Shown: piece after piece, positions 17,233 through 25,051 of the stretch
Layout of the letters: each line of letters starts with the position of its first letter
Numbering within the stretch: the stretch's first letter is position 1
Notes under the pieces: generated by a model
The model's database searches: none
Told to the model about the DNA's origin: nothing
The model's input: the letters and a program-made list of their open reading frames with translations, nothing else
Position numbers and translations under genes: made by a program
Source of the DNA: Pseudomonas fortuita
GTDB lineage: Bacteria; Pseudomonadota; Gammaproteobacteria; Pseudomonadales; Pseudomonadaceae
Length of the DNA stretch: 64,000 nucleotides
Reading direction: 5' to 3'
Assembly: GCF_026898135.2 (NCBI RefSeq)
Contig: NZ_CP114035.2
Coordinates: 5,621,501-5,685,500, forward strand

Positions 17233-18556
17233 CAAGGTGCTCCGTCGGCAGGTCGAGCATGGCGCCTGCTTCATTCAAGGTAAGGTCGGTGCCGCGCAGG
17301 GCGCCAAAGCCCGGTTGGCGCGCGTCACGCAGATAGAGGTCATATCGGCCCGGCGAGCGGGCCAGCAGGGTGGCCGGGGCAACATGGGCCACGGCGCAGG
17401 AACGGGGGCAGCCAGACAGGTGCACGCTGGCGGGCACGCCAGGGCCCAACAGCGCGGCCAAGGCAACGGCGTCGGCCTTTGTCTCGCCAAGCGCCTTGGC
17501 GCACCCGCTGGCACCGGTGCAGGCGCTGATGCGCGCCAGCGGTTCATGGTCGTGGCACAGCAGGCCCAGGGCGGACAGTTCGGCCTGGGCGGTGTCGATG
17601 TGGTGTGCTTGCAGGTTGGTCAGCACCAGGCTTTGCCAAGGGCTGAGCCGCAAGCTGCCATCGCCCCGTTCCCGGGCCACCCGCGCAGCCCCGCGCAGCA
17701 TGGCCGGGGTCAGGCGGCCTTGCGGCGGGGCTACGCCAAGGGCAACGCCTTCTGCCTGCGGCAGCGTGCCCAGCCAGGAGGCGCGGTGCTGTTCACGGCG
17801 CCAGGCGAGCACGGCGGTATCACGGCGGATGTCCAGGCCGAGCCCATCGACGAAATCGCTTGCCGGGCACACCTCGAGCAACTGGCGCATGCGCGACTGC
17901 GTCAGGGTGGCCAGGTCGAGAAAGCGCTCCAGCACCGCACGCACCAACGCCAGGCCCTGCGCCAGCGGCACGGCGCCGAGCACCTGGCCGTCCGCCGGGC
18001 AGCCCGCCAGGCCAAACGCCAGCCAGGTCTGCTGCTCCAGACGCAGGGCCGATAGCCACAAATCGTGGGGGTGCTCGAGCATGGCGAGGCGCTCGCCGGC
18101 ATCCAGCTGCACGGCAAACTTGGCCGACAATTGGTGAAAGCGCGGGGTGCCTTCCAGCAGGTCGAGGATCTGCCCTGCCAACGGCCGTGCATCCAGCAGC
18201 ATTGCCGGATCATGCCCGGCCAGCGGGCTGAGCATGAGGTTGCGCACATCGTCACCGGCCACATCGCGCGGCCCCAGGCCGGCTGCGAGCAGTGCCTCGA
18301 CCAGGGCGCGATGTGCGTTGCCAATGCCGCGGATCTGCAGGTTGCCACGGTTGGTGGCCTCGATCACGCCGCTGGCAAAGCGCTCGGCTGCCGTCGCCAC
18401 CGCGTCGGCCTGGTCGGCCAGCAGCAAGCCGCCTGGCAGTTTGATGCGGCAGATGCCGCCATCACGGGCACTGACAATACGCCACAACCCCGGGCAGGCC
18501 GAGGGGCGGGGCGAAACGTTGGGGGCATGGGCCTGCGTCAAAGGGGCGTCCGGCAA
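17225..18556 (-). CDS. cobG: Precorrin-3B synthase
   Basis: The 443-residue protein is related to nitrite/sulfite reductases. It oxygenates precorrin-3A in the aerobic pathway. The Fe-S/siroheme signature is visible as CTGASGCAKA followed by HLSGCPRSCA near the C-terminus (Cys pairs spaced x5 and x3). The only usable start before the conserved SACPGLWRIVSARDGG is a TTG at 18554-18556. An in-frame TAA lies 12 codons upstream, no ATG or GTG occurs between, and no clear Shine-Dalgarno is seen. It leads the cobGHIJ operon. Its presence marks the oxygen-dependent pathway. Confidence 0.93.
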   Translation of the reverse strand: MPDAPLTQAHAPNVSPRPSACPGLWRIVSARDGGICRIKLPGGLLLADQADAVATAAERFASGVIEATNRGNLQIRGIGNAHRALVEALLAAGLGPRDVAGDDVRNLMLSPLAGHDPAMLLDARPLAGQILDLLEGTPRFHQLSAKFAVQLDAGERLAMLEHPHDLWLSALRLEQQTWLAFGLAGCPADGQVLGAVPLAQGLALVRAVLERFLDLATLTQSRMRQLLEVCPASDFVDGLGLDIRRDTAVLAWRREQHRASWLGTLPQAEGVALGVAPPQGRLTPAMLRGAARVARERGDGSLRLSPWQSLVLTNLQAHHIDTAQAELSALGLLCHDHEPLARISACTGASGCAKALGETKADAVALAALLGPGVPASVHLSGCPRSCAVAHVAPATLLARSPGRYDLYLRDARQPGFGALRGTDLTLNEAGAMLDLPTEHLDD

Positions 18557-18800
18557 TCTGTGAAAATGCGCTTGAGTGTAGAAGGCGCGGTATTATGCCT
18601 GCTTTGTCCGGCGGCATGAAAAGCCGGTGGTCGAGCATCCTCAGCGATTGAGGAGAAATTCAGGGCTGTGTCGCCCTCTTCGCGGGCACGCCCGCTCCCA
18701 CAGGATCATCGCTTCCCTCAATGGCTGCGCTGTACCTGTGGGAGCGGGCGTGCCCGCGAAAGGGCGCGAAGCGGCCCCAAAAAATGGCGGAATGAAATAC
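18557..18800. promoter_or_regulatory. Divergent cobG / cobL intergenic region
   Basis: This 244-bp region separates the divergent cob operons. It contains a full REP pair (18679-18760), a small stem CCTCA-GCGAT-TGAGG near 18639-18653, and a CATAAT -10-like element for cobG around 18591-18596. I see no cobalamin riboswitch conserved core, so B12 feedback through a riboswitch is not supported here. Confidence 0.4.
18679..18760. repeat. REP inverted pair between cobG and cobL
   Basis: The 26-nt arms at 18679-18704 and 18735-18760 are exact inverted copies of the REP consensus with core CGGGCACGCCCGCTCCCACA. The pair sits inside the divergent promoter region, an unusual place because most copies in this window lie at gene ends. 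Confidence 0.85.
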
Positions 18801-20012
18801 ATGGCACCCTGGCTGACAGTAGTAGGCATCGGCGAAGACGGCTTCAGTGGCCTGGGCAAGCAGGCCCGGCGCGCGCTGCTGGGCGCTGCGCGGATCTTCG
18901 GCAGCCCGCGCCAGCTGGACTTGCTGCCGCGCTGCGTGCCCGGCGAACGGCTGGGCTGGCCAAGCCCGTTTTCCCTGGGCCCGGTGCTGGCCCTGCGCGG
19001 CGAGCCAGTGTGCGTGCTGGCCAGCGGCGACCCGATGTTCTTCGGTGTCGGCGCCAGCCTGGCGCGGCAGGTGCCTGCCAGTGAGATGCGTGTGCTGTCG
19101 ATGCCCTCCTCCTGCGCCCTGGCCGCCGCCCGCCTGGGCTGGCCGCTGCAGGAGGTGCAGGTGGTGTCGCTGGTGGCCCGGCCACTGTCGGCGCTCAATG
19201 CCCACCTGCACAGCGGTGTGCGCCTGTTGGTGCTGAGCAACGATGGCGACAGCCCGGCGGCCATTGCCGCGCTGCTGCGCGAGCGTGGCTTCGGGCCAAG
19301 CCGCCTGCGGGTGCTGGAGCACCTGGGAGGCCAGCAAGAACGCGAACTGGCCGGCACCGCCCAGGACTGGCCGCACGCCGAGATCGCTGCGCTCAACCTG
19401 GTGGCCATCGAGTGCCTGGCCACGCCCGATGCCCCACGCCTGCACCGCCTGGCCGGGCTGCCGGACAGCGCCTTCCGGCACGACGGCCAGCTGACCAAAC
19501 GCGATGTCCGCGCCATCACGCTGGCGCGCCTGGCGCCTCAGCCCGGCGAACTGCTGTGGGACGTGGGCGCGGGCTGCGGGTCGATCGGCATCGAATGGAT
19601 GCGCGCCCACCCGGCCTGCCGCGCCTTGGCCATCGAGGCCGATGAAGGCCGGCAAGGCTTCATCGAACACAACCGTGACGCGCTGGGTGTACCCGGCCTG
19701 CAGCTGATCTGCGGCAAGGCGCCTGCAGCACTGCAAGGCCTGGAGCAGCCTGATGCAATCTTCATTGGTGGCGGCGTCACCCGCGAAGGCGTGCTGGACC
19801 TGTGCTGGGCAAACCTGCGCCCCGGCGGGCGGCTGGTAGCCAACGCGGTGACCTTGCAAAGCGAACTGGCCCTGGCGCATTTTCGCGAACAGCACGGTGG
19901 TGAGCTGACCCGCATCCATGTCGCCCATGCCCAGCCCTTGGGCGCGTTCGACACCTGGCGCCAGGCGCTGCCGATCACCCTGCTGGAAGTGGTGAAACCC
20001 GTCGATGCGTGA
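18801..20012 (+). CDS. cobL: Precorrin-6Y C5,15-methyltransferase (decarboxylating)
   Basis: This 403-residue bifunctional enzyme has an N-terminal CbiE-type methylase ([36 protein letters not shown]) and a C-terminal CbiT domain ([20 protein letters not shown] near residues 250-269). It methylates C5 and C15 and decarboxylates the acetate side chain. I prefer the ATG at 18801, nine bases after a GGCGGA ribosome-binding site, over the ATG at 18792 that touches it. It overlaps cbiD by 8 bp. Confidence 0.95.
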   Translation: MAPWLTVVGIGEDGFSGLGKQARRALLGAARIFGSPRQLDLLPRCVPGERLGWPSPFSLGPVLALRGEPVCVLASGDPMFFGVGASLARQVPASEMRVLSMPSSCALAAARLGWPLQEVQVVSLVARPLSALNAHLHSGVRLLVLSNDGDSPAAIAALLRERGFGPSRLRVLEHLGGQQERELAGTAQDWPHAEIAALNLVAIECLATPDAPRLHRLAGLPDSAFRHDGQLTKRDVRAITLARLAPQPGELLWDVGAGCGSIGIEWMRAHPACRALAIEADEGRQGFIEHNRDALGVPGLQLICGKAPAALQGLEQPDAIFIGGGVTREGVLDLCWANLRPGGRLVANAVTLQSELALAHFREQHGGELTRIHVAHAQPLGAFDTWRQALPITLLEVVKPVDA

Positions 20013-21099
20013 AGAAACCCGCGAACAGCCCGCGCCCCTGCGCAGCGGCCTGACCACCGGCAGCTGCGCCACCGCCACCAGCCTGGCAGCCGCTCGCTTG
20101 CTGCTGATCGGCGAAAGCAGCGACGCCGTCAGCATTACCCTGCCCAAGGGCAAGGTGGTGCAGATGCGCCTGGAATTCTGCCGCCTGATTGCCGAGCGTG
20201 CCGAAGCCGGCACCCTCAAGGATGCTGGCGACGACCCGGACGTGACCCACGGTGCCCTGCTCTACAGCCAGGTGCGCTTGCTGGGCGAGCCGGGCATCCG
20301 CTTTGTCGCCGGCACCGGCGTCGGCACCGTGACCCGCCCGGGGCTGGTGCTGGCGGTGGGTGAGCCGGCCATCAATCCGGTGCCACGGCGCATGATCACT
20401 GAACACCTGCAACGCCTGGCCGACGCGTGCGGCTACCTCGGTGGTTTCGAGGTCACGGTCAATGTGCAGGGCGGCGACCAACTCGCGCTCAAGACCATGA
20501 ACCCGCGCCTGGGCATCCTCGGCGGGCTGTCGATCCTTGGCACCAGCGGCATCGTGCGGCCGTTCTCCTGTGCGGCCTATATCGCCTCGATCCACCAGGG
20601 TATCGATGTAGCACACACCAACGGCTACACGCACATCGCCGCGTGCACCGGCAACGCCAGCGAAGACACCATGCGCCGGGTCTACGGGCTGCCGGAAATC
20701 GCCCTGATCGAGATGGGCGATTTTGTCGGTGCAGTGCTCAAGCACCTGCGCAAGGTGCCGGTGCCGCGCCTGACCCTGTGTGGCGGTTTCGGCAAGATCA
20801 GCAAACTGGCCGCCGGGCACATGGACCTGCACAGCCGCCACTCCAGCATCGACTTGCCGCAACTGGCCGGCTGGGCTGCCGACATTGGCGCTGACGAAAC
20901 ACTGCAGGCAGCCATCATCGGCGCCAACACCAGCCAGCAAGCGCTTGCACTGGCTCATGCGGCCGGCATTGCCTTGGGTGACGCAGTGTGCGCCCACGCC
21001 CTGGCCTTCGCCCGCAGCGTCGTGCCGGCGCTTGTGCAAGTGGAAGTGTTCGCCATCGACCGCCAGGGCGGCATCGTCGGCCGGGCAGGTGTGCAATGA
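20005..21099 (+). CDS. cbiD: Cobalt-precorrin-5B C1-methyltransferase
   Basis: The 364-residue CbiD has the N-terminal signature [18 protein letters not shown], then [23 protein letters not shown] and [10 protein letters not shown]. CbiD typically belongs to the anaerobic route but occurs in Pseudomonas together with CobG. Here it lies between cobL and cobK with overlapping codons at both ends, so the three genes form one operon. Confidence 0.95.
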   Translation: MREETREQPAPLRSGLTTGSCATATSLAAARLLLIGESSDAVSITLPKGKVVQMRLEFCRLIAERAEAGTLKDAGDDPDVTHGALLYSQVRLLGEPGIRFVAGTGVGTVTRPGLVLAVGEPAINPVPRRMITEHLQRLADACGYLGGFEVTVNVQGGDQLALKTMNPRLGILGGLSILGTSGIVRPFSCAAYIASIHQGIDVAHTNGYTHIAACTGNASEDTMRRVYGLPEIALIEMGDFVGAVLKHLRKVPVPRLTLCGGFGKISKLAAGHMDLHSRHSSIDLPQLAGWAADIGADETLQAAIIGANTSQQALALAHAAGIALGDAVCAHALAFARSVVPALVQVEVFAIDRQGGIVGRAGVQ

Positions 21100-21839
21100 C
21101 TGCGCGCATCCTGCTACTGGGCGGTGTCACCGAAGCCCTCGCCATCGCCCGCCGGCTCGGCCCTCAGCATGTCTATAGCCTGGCCGGTATCGGTCGTGTG
21201 CCGCAGGACCTGCAATGCCAGGTACGGGTCGGGGGCTTTGGCGGTGCCGAGGGCTTGGCCAACTACCTGCGCGAGGCAGGCATCACCCTGTTGATCGATG
21301 CCACCCATCCCTATGCCGCGCAGATCAGCCGCAATGCTGCCAGTGCTGCACGTAGCGCCGGCATCCCGTGCTGGGCCTTGCGCCGCCCGGCCTGGCAGGC
21401 GCAAGCGGGGGATGATTGGCGCGAAGTCGAGGACTGGGCAGGGCTGATCGAAGCACTCAAGCCGTTTCGCAGACCGCTGTTCACGTTGGGGCGTGAGCCA
21501 CTACAGCATCTGGACGAGATTCCGCCGGAGCAGTTCTGGACCTTGCGGGCGCTGGAAGCGTGCCCTGGAAACGCGCGCTGCGAAGTGATTGGCGCGCGTG
21601 GGCCATTCAACATTGAAGATGAACGGGCATTGTTCCAACGCCGCAGTATCGATGTGCTGATCAGCAAGAACAGCGGCAGTGTGGCGACCGAGCCGAAGCT
21701 CGAGGTAGCGCGGGAACTTGGTCTGCCGGTGCTGATCCTCAAGCGCCCGGGGTTGCCGGATATTGACCGCGCATTCGAATCGCAGGCTGACATGGCAGCA
21801 GCACTCGACCTGCATCAACACATCTCGCAAGCACGCTAG
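21096..21839 (+). CDS. cobK: Precorrin-6A reductase
   Basis: The 247-residue CobK/CbiJ reductase uses NADPH to reduce precorrin-6A. It has [19 protein letters not shown] at the N-terminus, [17 protein letters not shown] near residue 70 and the [20 protein letters not shown] segment near the C-terminus. The start is set by the ATGA overlap with cbiD. It is the last gene of the cobL-cbiD-cobK operon, and a REP pair follows. Confidence 0.94.
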   Translation: MTARILLLGGVTEALAIARRLGPQHVYSLAGIGRVPQDLQCQVRVGGFGGAEGLANYLREAGITLLIDATHPYAAQISRNAASAARSAGIPCWALRRPAWQAQAGDDWREVEDWAGLIEALKPFRRPLFTLGREPLQHLDEIPPEQFWTLRALEACPGNARCEVIGARGPFNIEDERALFQRRSIDVLISKNSGSVATEPKLEVARELGLPVLILKRPGLPDIDRAFESQADMAAALDLHQHISQAR

Positions 21840-21844
21840 AGATC

Positions 21845-21931
21845 CCTGTGGGAGCGGGCAAGCCCGCGAACACCGGCGAAGCCGGTGCCATACATCGAGT
21901 CGTCTTCTGCGCGGGCACGCCCGCTCCCACA
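21845..21931. repeat. REP pair after cobK
   Basis: A GTGGGAGCGGGCAAGCCCGCG arm and an inverted GCGGGCACGCCCGCTCCCAC arm flank a second small hairpin (CACCGGCGAAGCCGGTG). It marks the end of the cob operon. Confidence 0.8.
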
Positions 21932-22070
21932 AAAGACCGTACCCGTCTTGAAACCTGTATATGACCGTTGCCCTACAGCCCTTTCGGATATTTCTTTCAA
22001 CCCCGCACGTGGCTCTGGGTCGTACTGCTGCCGTAAACTCAACGCCCCTCCCCCGGAAGGTTTCACCCAT

Positions 22071-22508
22071 ATGGAAATGCAATGGTGGATCTGGCTGGTC
22101 TTCGGCATCGCGCTGATCCTGCTCGAACTGGTCTTGCCAACGTTCTTCATCCTCTGGTTCGGCATCGGTGCCGTGCTGGTCTCTCTCATCTCGCTTGCCG
22201 CCCCCAGCCTGCAACTGGACATGCAGGGCCTGCTGTGGGTCGTGCTGTCATCGGCCACCACCGCGCTGTGGTTCAACGTGTTCCGGCGCAAGCAGCCAGA
22301 CGTGCGCTGGACCGCCGACAGCGTGATCGGCGAGGTGGGCTTGCTGAGCGCTGGCGTTTCGGAGTTCCAGAAAGGCCGCGTGCGTTTCCAGAAGCCGATC
22401 CTTGGCAGCGAAGAATGGACCTGCATCGCCGATAGCCAGATCGCCGCCGGCGAACGGGTGCGCCTGACCGCCATCGAGGGGAACATCGCCCGCGTCATCC
22501 GGGCCTGA
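22071..22508 (+). CDS. NfeD-family membrane protein
   Basis: This 145-residue protein has two or three membrane helices (WWIWLVFGIALILLELVLP, FFILWFGIGAVLVSLISLA and a third near residues 60-72) followed by a soluble OB-fold NfeD C-terminal domain (about residues 85-145). NfeD proteins act with SPFH partners in membrane microdomains. The neighbour 26 bp downstream is such a partner, so the two probably form an operon and complex. Confidence 0.92.
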   Translation: MEMQWWIWLVFGIALILLELVLPTFFILWFGIGAVLVSLISLAAPSLQLDMQGLLWVVLSSATTALWFNVFRRKQPDVRWTADSVIGEVGLLSAGVSEFQKGRVRFQKPILGSEEWTCIADSQIAAGERVRLTAIEGNIARVIRA

Positions 22509-22534
22509 ATCCGCACTAAAAGGAATTTCGCATC

Positions 22535-23389
22535 ATGACCAGCCTCATCGTCGTCGGCGCCATCGCCCTGTTCGTCCTGATCACCGTGTTCAAGGGGGTA
22601 CGCATCGTGCCCCAGGGCGAGGAGTGGATCGTCGAGCGCCTGGGCCGCTACCACAGCACCCTCAAGCCCGGCCTGAACATCCTCATCCCGTACATGGATG
22701 TGGTCGCCTATCGCCTGCCGACCAAAGACATCATCCTCGATGTACAGCAGCAGGAAATCATCACCCGGGACAATGCCGTCATCGTTGCCAACGCCCTGTG
22801 CTTCGCCAAGGTGGTCGACCCGCAGAAGGCCTCCTATGGCGTGCAGAACTTCTCGTTCGCCGTCACCAGCCTGACCATGACGTCGCTACGCGCCATCGTC
22901 GGCGCCATGGACCTGGACGAAGCGCTGTCCAGCCGCGAGCAGATCAAGGCACGCCTGCGCGAGGCAATGTCGGAGCAGACCGAAGACTGGGGCGTGACCG
23001 TGCGCTCGGTGGAAATCCAGGACATCAAGCCTTCGGAAAACATGCAACTGGCCATGGAGCGCCAGGCGGCGGCCGAGCGTGAGCGCAAAGCCGATGTGAC
23101 CCGCGCCGAAGGCGCCAAGCAGGCCGCGATCCTTGAAGCGGAAGCTCGCCTGCAGGCCGCCAGGCTGGATGCCGAAGCGCAGATCAGCCTGGCCGAGGCT
23201 TCGGCGCGGGCGATTTCGCTGGTCAAGGAGGCCGTGGGCAACGAAACCGTGCCGGCGATGTATTTGCTGGGTGAGCGCTATGTCGGGGCCATGGAGAACC
23301 TGGCGAGCAGCAACAACGCCAAGGTGGTGGTGTTGCCGGCGGATCTGCAGGAAACCGTCCGTGGCCTGATGGGCCGCAACAAGGCTTGA
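22535..23389 (+). CDS. SPFH/Band 7 (paraslipin) protein
   Basis: The 284-residue protein has one N-terminal membrane anchor (IVVGAIALFVLITVFKGVRI). The Band 7 domain follows (VPQGEEWIVERLGRYHSTLK, PGLNILIPYMD), then an Ala/Glu-rich coiled coil near residues 165-225. It belongs to the QmcA/paraslipin group. With NfeD it likely organises membrane microdomains or modulates membrane proteases. That role is inferred from the family. Confidence 0.93.
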   Translation: MTSLIVVGAIALFVLITVFKGVRIVPQGEEWIVERLGRYHSTLKPGLNILIPYMDVVAYRLPTKDIILDVQQQEIITRDNAVIVANALCFAKVVDPQKASYGVQNFSFAVTSLTMTSLRAIVGAMDLDEALSSREQIKARLREAMSEQTEDWGVTVRSVEIQDIKPSENMQLAMERQAAAERERKADVTRAEGAKQAAILEAEARLQAARLDAEAQISLAEASARAISLVKEAVGNETVPAMYLLGERYVGAMENLASSNNAKVVVLPADLQETVRGLMGRNKA

Positions 23390-23396
23390 GATTGCC

Positions 23397-23514
23397 GGGG
23401 CCGCTCTGCGGCCATTCGCGGCACTAGGCCGCTCCCACAGGACAGCGCAGTATTCGAGGCTGCGGCACTTCTGCAGGAGCGGCCTTGTGCCGCGATGGGC
23501 TGCGCAGCAGCCCC
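23397..23514. repeat. REP pair after SPFH gene
   Basis: Inverted copies of the second REP type are present (arms GCGGCACTAGGCCGCTCC and GGAGCGGCCTTGTGCCGC), flanked by GGGGCCGCTCTGCGG-type GC-rich ends. Confidence 0.8.
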
Positions 23515-23609
23515 CATACCCGACAGCCTGCGTCACTTCACCGCACCCTGCCTTTTTTACCTATACTGCGCCTTACAATAGCCACCACGATTCCTGACCG
23601 GATCTCTCC

Positions 23610-23999
23610 ATGCCCCCACGTCGGCCCATCGCCTGGATAGCCTGCCTTGCAGTGCTGTTCAACCTGCTGGCCATGCCGCTGGCCTCTGCCGTGCCCAAGG
23701 GCCCGGCAGAGCAGCTGCTGTGGGGGGCTTTCTGTTCCAGCATGGCCAACAAGGCCAAGGTCGATGTCCAGGCCCTGGCCAAGATCGACCTTGGCCCGCA
23801 AAGCGACGACAGCGCCAGCATGATGAATTGCTGGTGCTGCTCCGGCGCAGCGCCGCTGCTGGCCCTGCCCGGCTACCCGCCGCAACTGCACAACCCGCCA
23901 ACACTGTTTGCCGGCCTGCTGCCGCCCCCCGCCGACTACCAACCCACGCCGCGCCAGCTCTGGCCCGCGCTAAACCCCCGTGCCTCTCCGCTGGCCTGA
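23610..23999 (+). CDS. DUF2946 family protein (copper cluster)
   Basis: The 129-residue protein starts with a signal peptide or membrane anchor (PIAWIACLAVLFNLLAMPLASA). It carries the short Cys motif MNCWCCSG near residues 71-78, typical of DUF2946. It is the first gene of the copper cluster and lies 46 bp upstream of the PCu(A)C chaperone gene. DUF2946 proteins are of unknown function but recur next to copper receptors. A TATACT -10-like element lies at 23563-23568. Confidence 0.85.
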   Translation: MPPRRPIAWIACLAVLFNLLAMPLASAVPKGPAEQLLWGAFCSSMANKAKVDVQALAKIDLGPQSDDSASMMNCWCCSGAAPLLALPGYPPQLHNPPTLFAGLLPPPADYQPTPRQLWPALNPRASPLA

Positions 24000-24045
24000 G
24001 TTCATCACGCTGTCTGCCTGAACCTGAACACAACGGAGATTCACC

Positions 24046-24531
24046 ATGCTCAAGCACGCCCTCGTCATGGCCGCCCTGCTGCTGCCCGGCGCCTTTGCCA
24101 ATGCCCACGAATACAGCGTGGGCGACCTGCACATCGCCCACCCCTGGTCGCTGCAGTTGCCCCCCAACGCCCCCAATGTCGCCGCGTATTTCGTGGTGCA
24201 CAACAATGGCCAGGCCGATGACCGCCTGCTGAGCGTCGACAGCCCCATCAGCGATGACGCGCAACTGCACGAGCATGCCATGAGCGCCAGCGGCGCCATG
24301 AAAATGCAGCAAGTGCCCAGCGTGGTGGTGCCTGCCGGCAAGGACCTGACCTTCGCCCCCAGCGCCTACCACGTGATGCTGATGCAGCCAAAAGACCGCA
24401 GCCTGCTCAGCGACGGCAAGCGCTTCCCGTTGACCCTGCATTTCGAAAAGGCCGGCGACATCACCGTCGAAGTGGCCGTGCAGAAGCAGGCGCCGGCGGA
24501 CCAGCCGCAAGCCCACGAACACGCGCACTGA
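24046..24531 (+). CDS. Periplasmic copper chaperone PCu(A)C
   Basis: The 161-residue protein has a signal peptide cleaved near ANA-HEY (residue 20). The metal site fits the family pattern H75-x11-M87-x21-H109-x-M111, in the segments LHEHAMSASGAMKM and YHVMLM. A His-rich tail (AHEHAH) follows. PCu(A)C proteins deliver Cu(I) in the periplasm, often to cytochrome oxidase. Here the receptor and DUF2946 neighbours suggest a place in copper uptake. Confidence 0.93.
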   Translation: MLKHALVMAALLLPGAFANAHEYSVGDLHIAHPWSLQLPPNAPNVAAYFVVHNNGQADDRLLSVDSPISDDAQLHEHAMSASGAMKMQQVPSVVVPAGKDLTFAPSAYHVMLMQPKDRSLLSDGKRFPLTLHFEKAGDITVEVAVQKQAPADQPQAHEHAH

Positions 24532-24553
24532 CAACTGCTGACAGGCACTCGCC

Positions 24554-24985
24554 ATGAGCCTGCCGCGCAACAGCATCAGCCGTACCACCCGCCCTGACCG
24601 CAGGCGCGCCGGTGGCGGATGGCTGAGCCTGTTCGCCATGTGGATGATTTTCATCGGCCCGCTGATTTCCCAGTCGATGCCGATGGACCACCACGCCGGT
24701 ATGAGCATGCCGATGGACATGCCGATGGCGGCTGCCCATGAGCATGGCGGCGACGCCCATCACGGCCACGGCGGCGATGGCCAGCTGCATGTGATGTGGG
24801 AAAAGTGCGGTTATTGCAGCCTGTTGTTCAACTGCCCGGCCCTGCCCCAGGCCCTCAGCCCGCTCAGCGCCGGCAGCGTCGCCCCCACCACCCACCTGCT
24901 TGCACCAACGCACCAGGGCCATGCCCGGCAGGCTGTATTCCCCGGTGCGCGCAGCCGCGCCCCGCCTTCCTCGATCAGCGTCTGA
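24554..24985 (+). CDS. DUF2946 protein with Met/His-rich metal-binding segment
   Basis: The 143-residue protein has an N-terminal hydrophobic anchor (WLSLFAMWMIFIGPLISQS). A strongly Met- and His-rich stretch follows at about residues 39-77 (MPMDHHAGMSMPMDMPM, then HEHGGDAHHGHGG), and then CGYC near residue 87. Such residues suit Cu(I)/Cu(II) binding. It is the second DUF2946 member in the cluster, between the PCu(A)C chaperone and the TonB receptor, and probably passes copper in the periplasm (inference). Confidence 0.83.
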   Translation: MSLPRNSISRTTRPDRRRAGGGWLSLFAMWMIFIGPLISQSMPMDHHAGMSMPMDMPMAAAHEHGGDAHHGHGGDGQLHVMWEKCGYCSLLFNCPALPQALSPLSAGSVAPTTHLLAPTHQGHARQAVFPGARSRAPPSSISV

Positions 24986-25001
24986 ACCCACATTTTGTGC
25001 A

Positions 25002-25019
25002 CGAAGCCAGGAGGCTTCG
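25002..25019. other. Small hairpin ahead of copper receptor gene
   Basis: CGAAGCC-AGGA-GGCTTCG forms a perfect 7-bp stem in the 66-bp gap before the receptor ATG. No T run follows, so it may modulate read-through or mRNA processing rather than terminate. Confidence 0.5.
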
Positions 25020-25051
25020 CGCTAATTCATGACTGATCGACTGGAATCATT

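Noticed and set aside
18557..18800. Cobalamin riboswitch before cobL or cobG
   Set aside because: I could not find the conserved B12-box core. The structure present is a REP pair.
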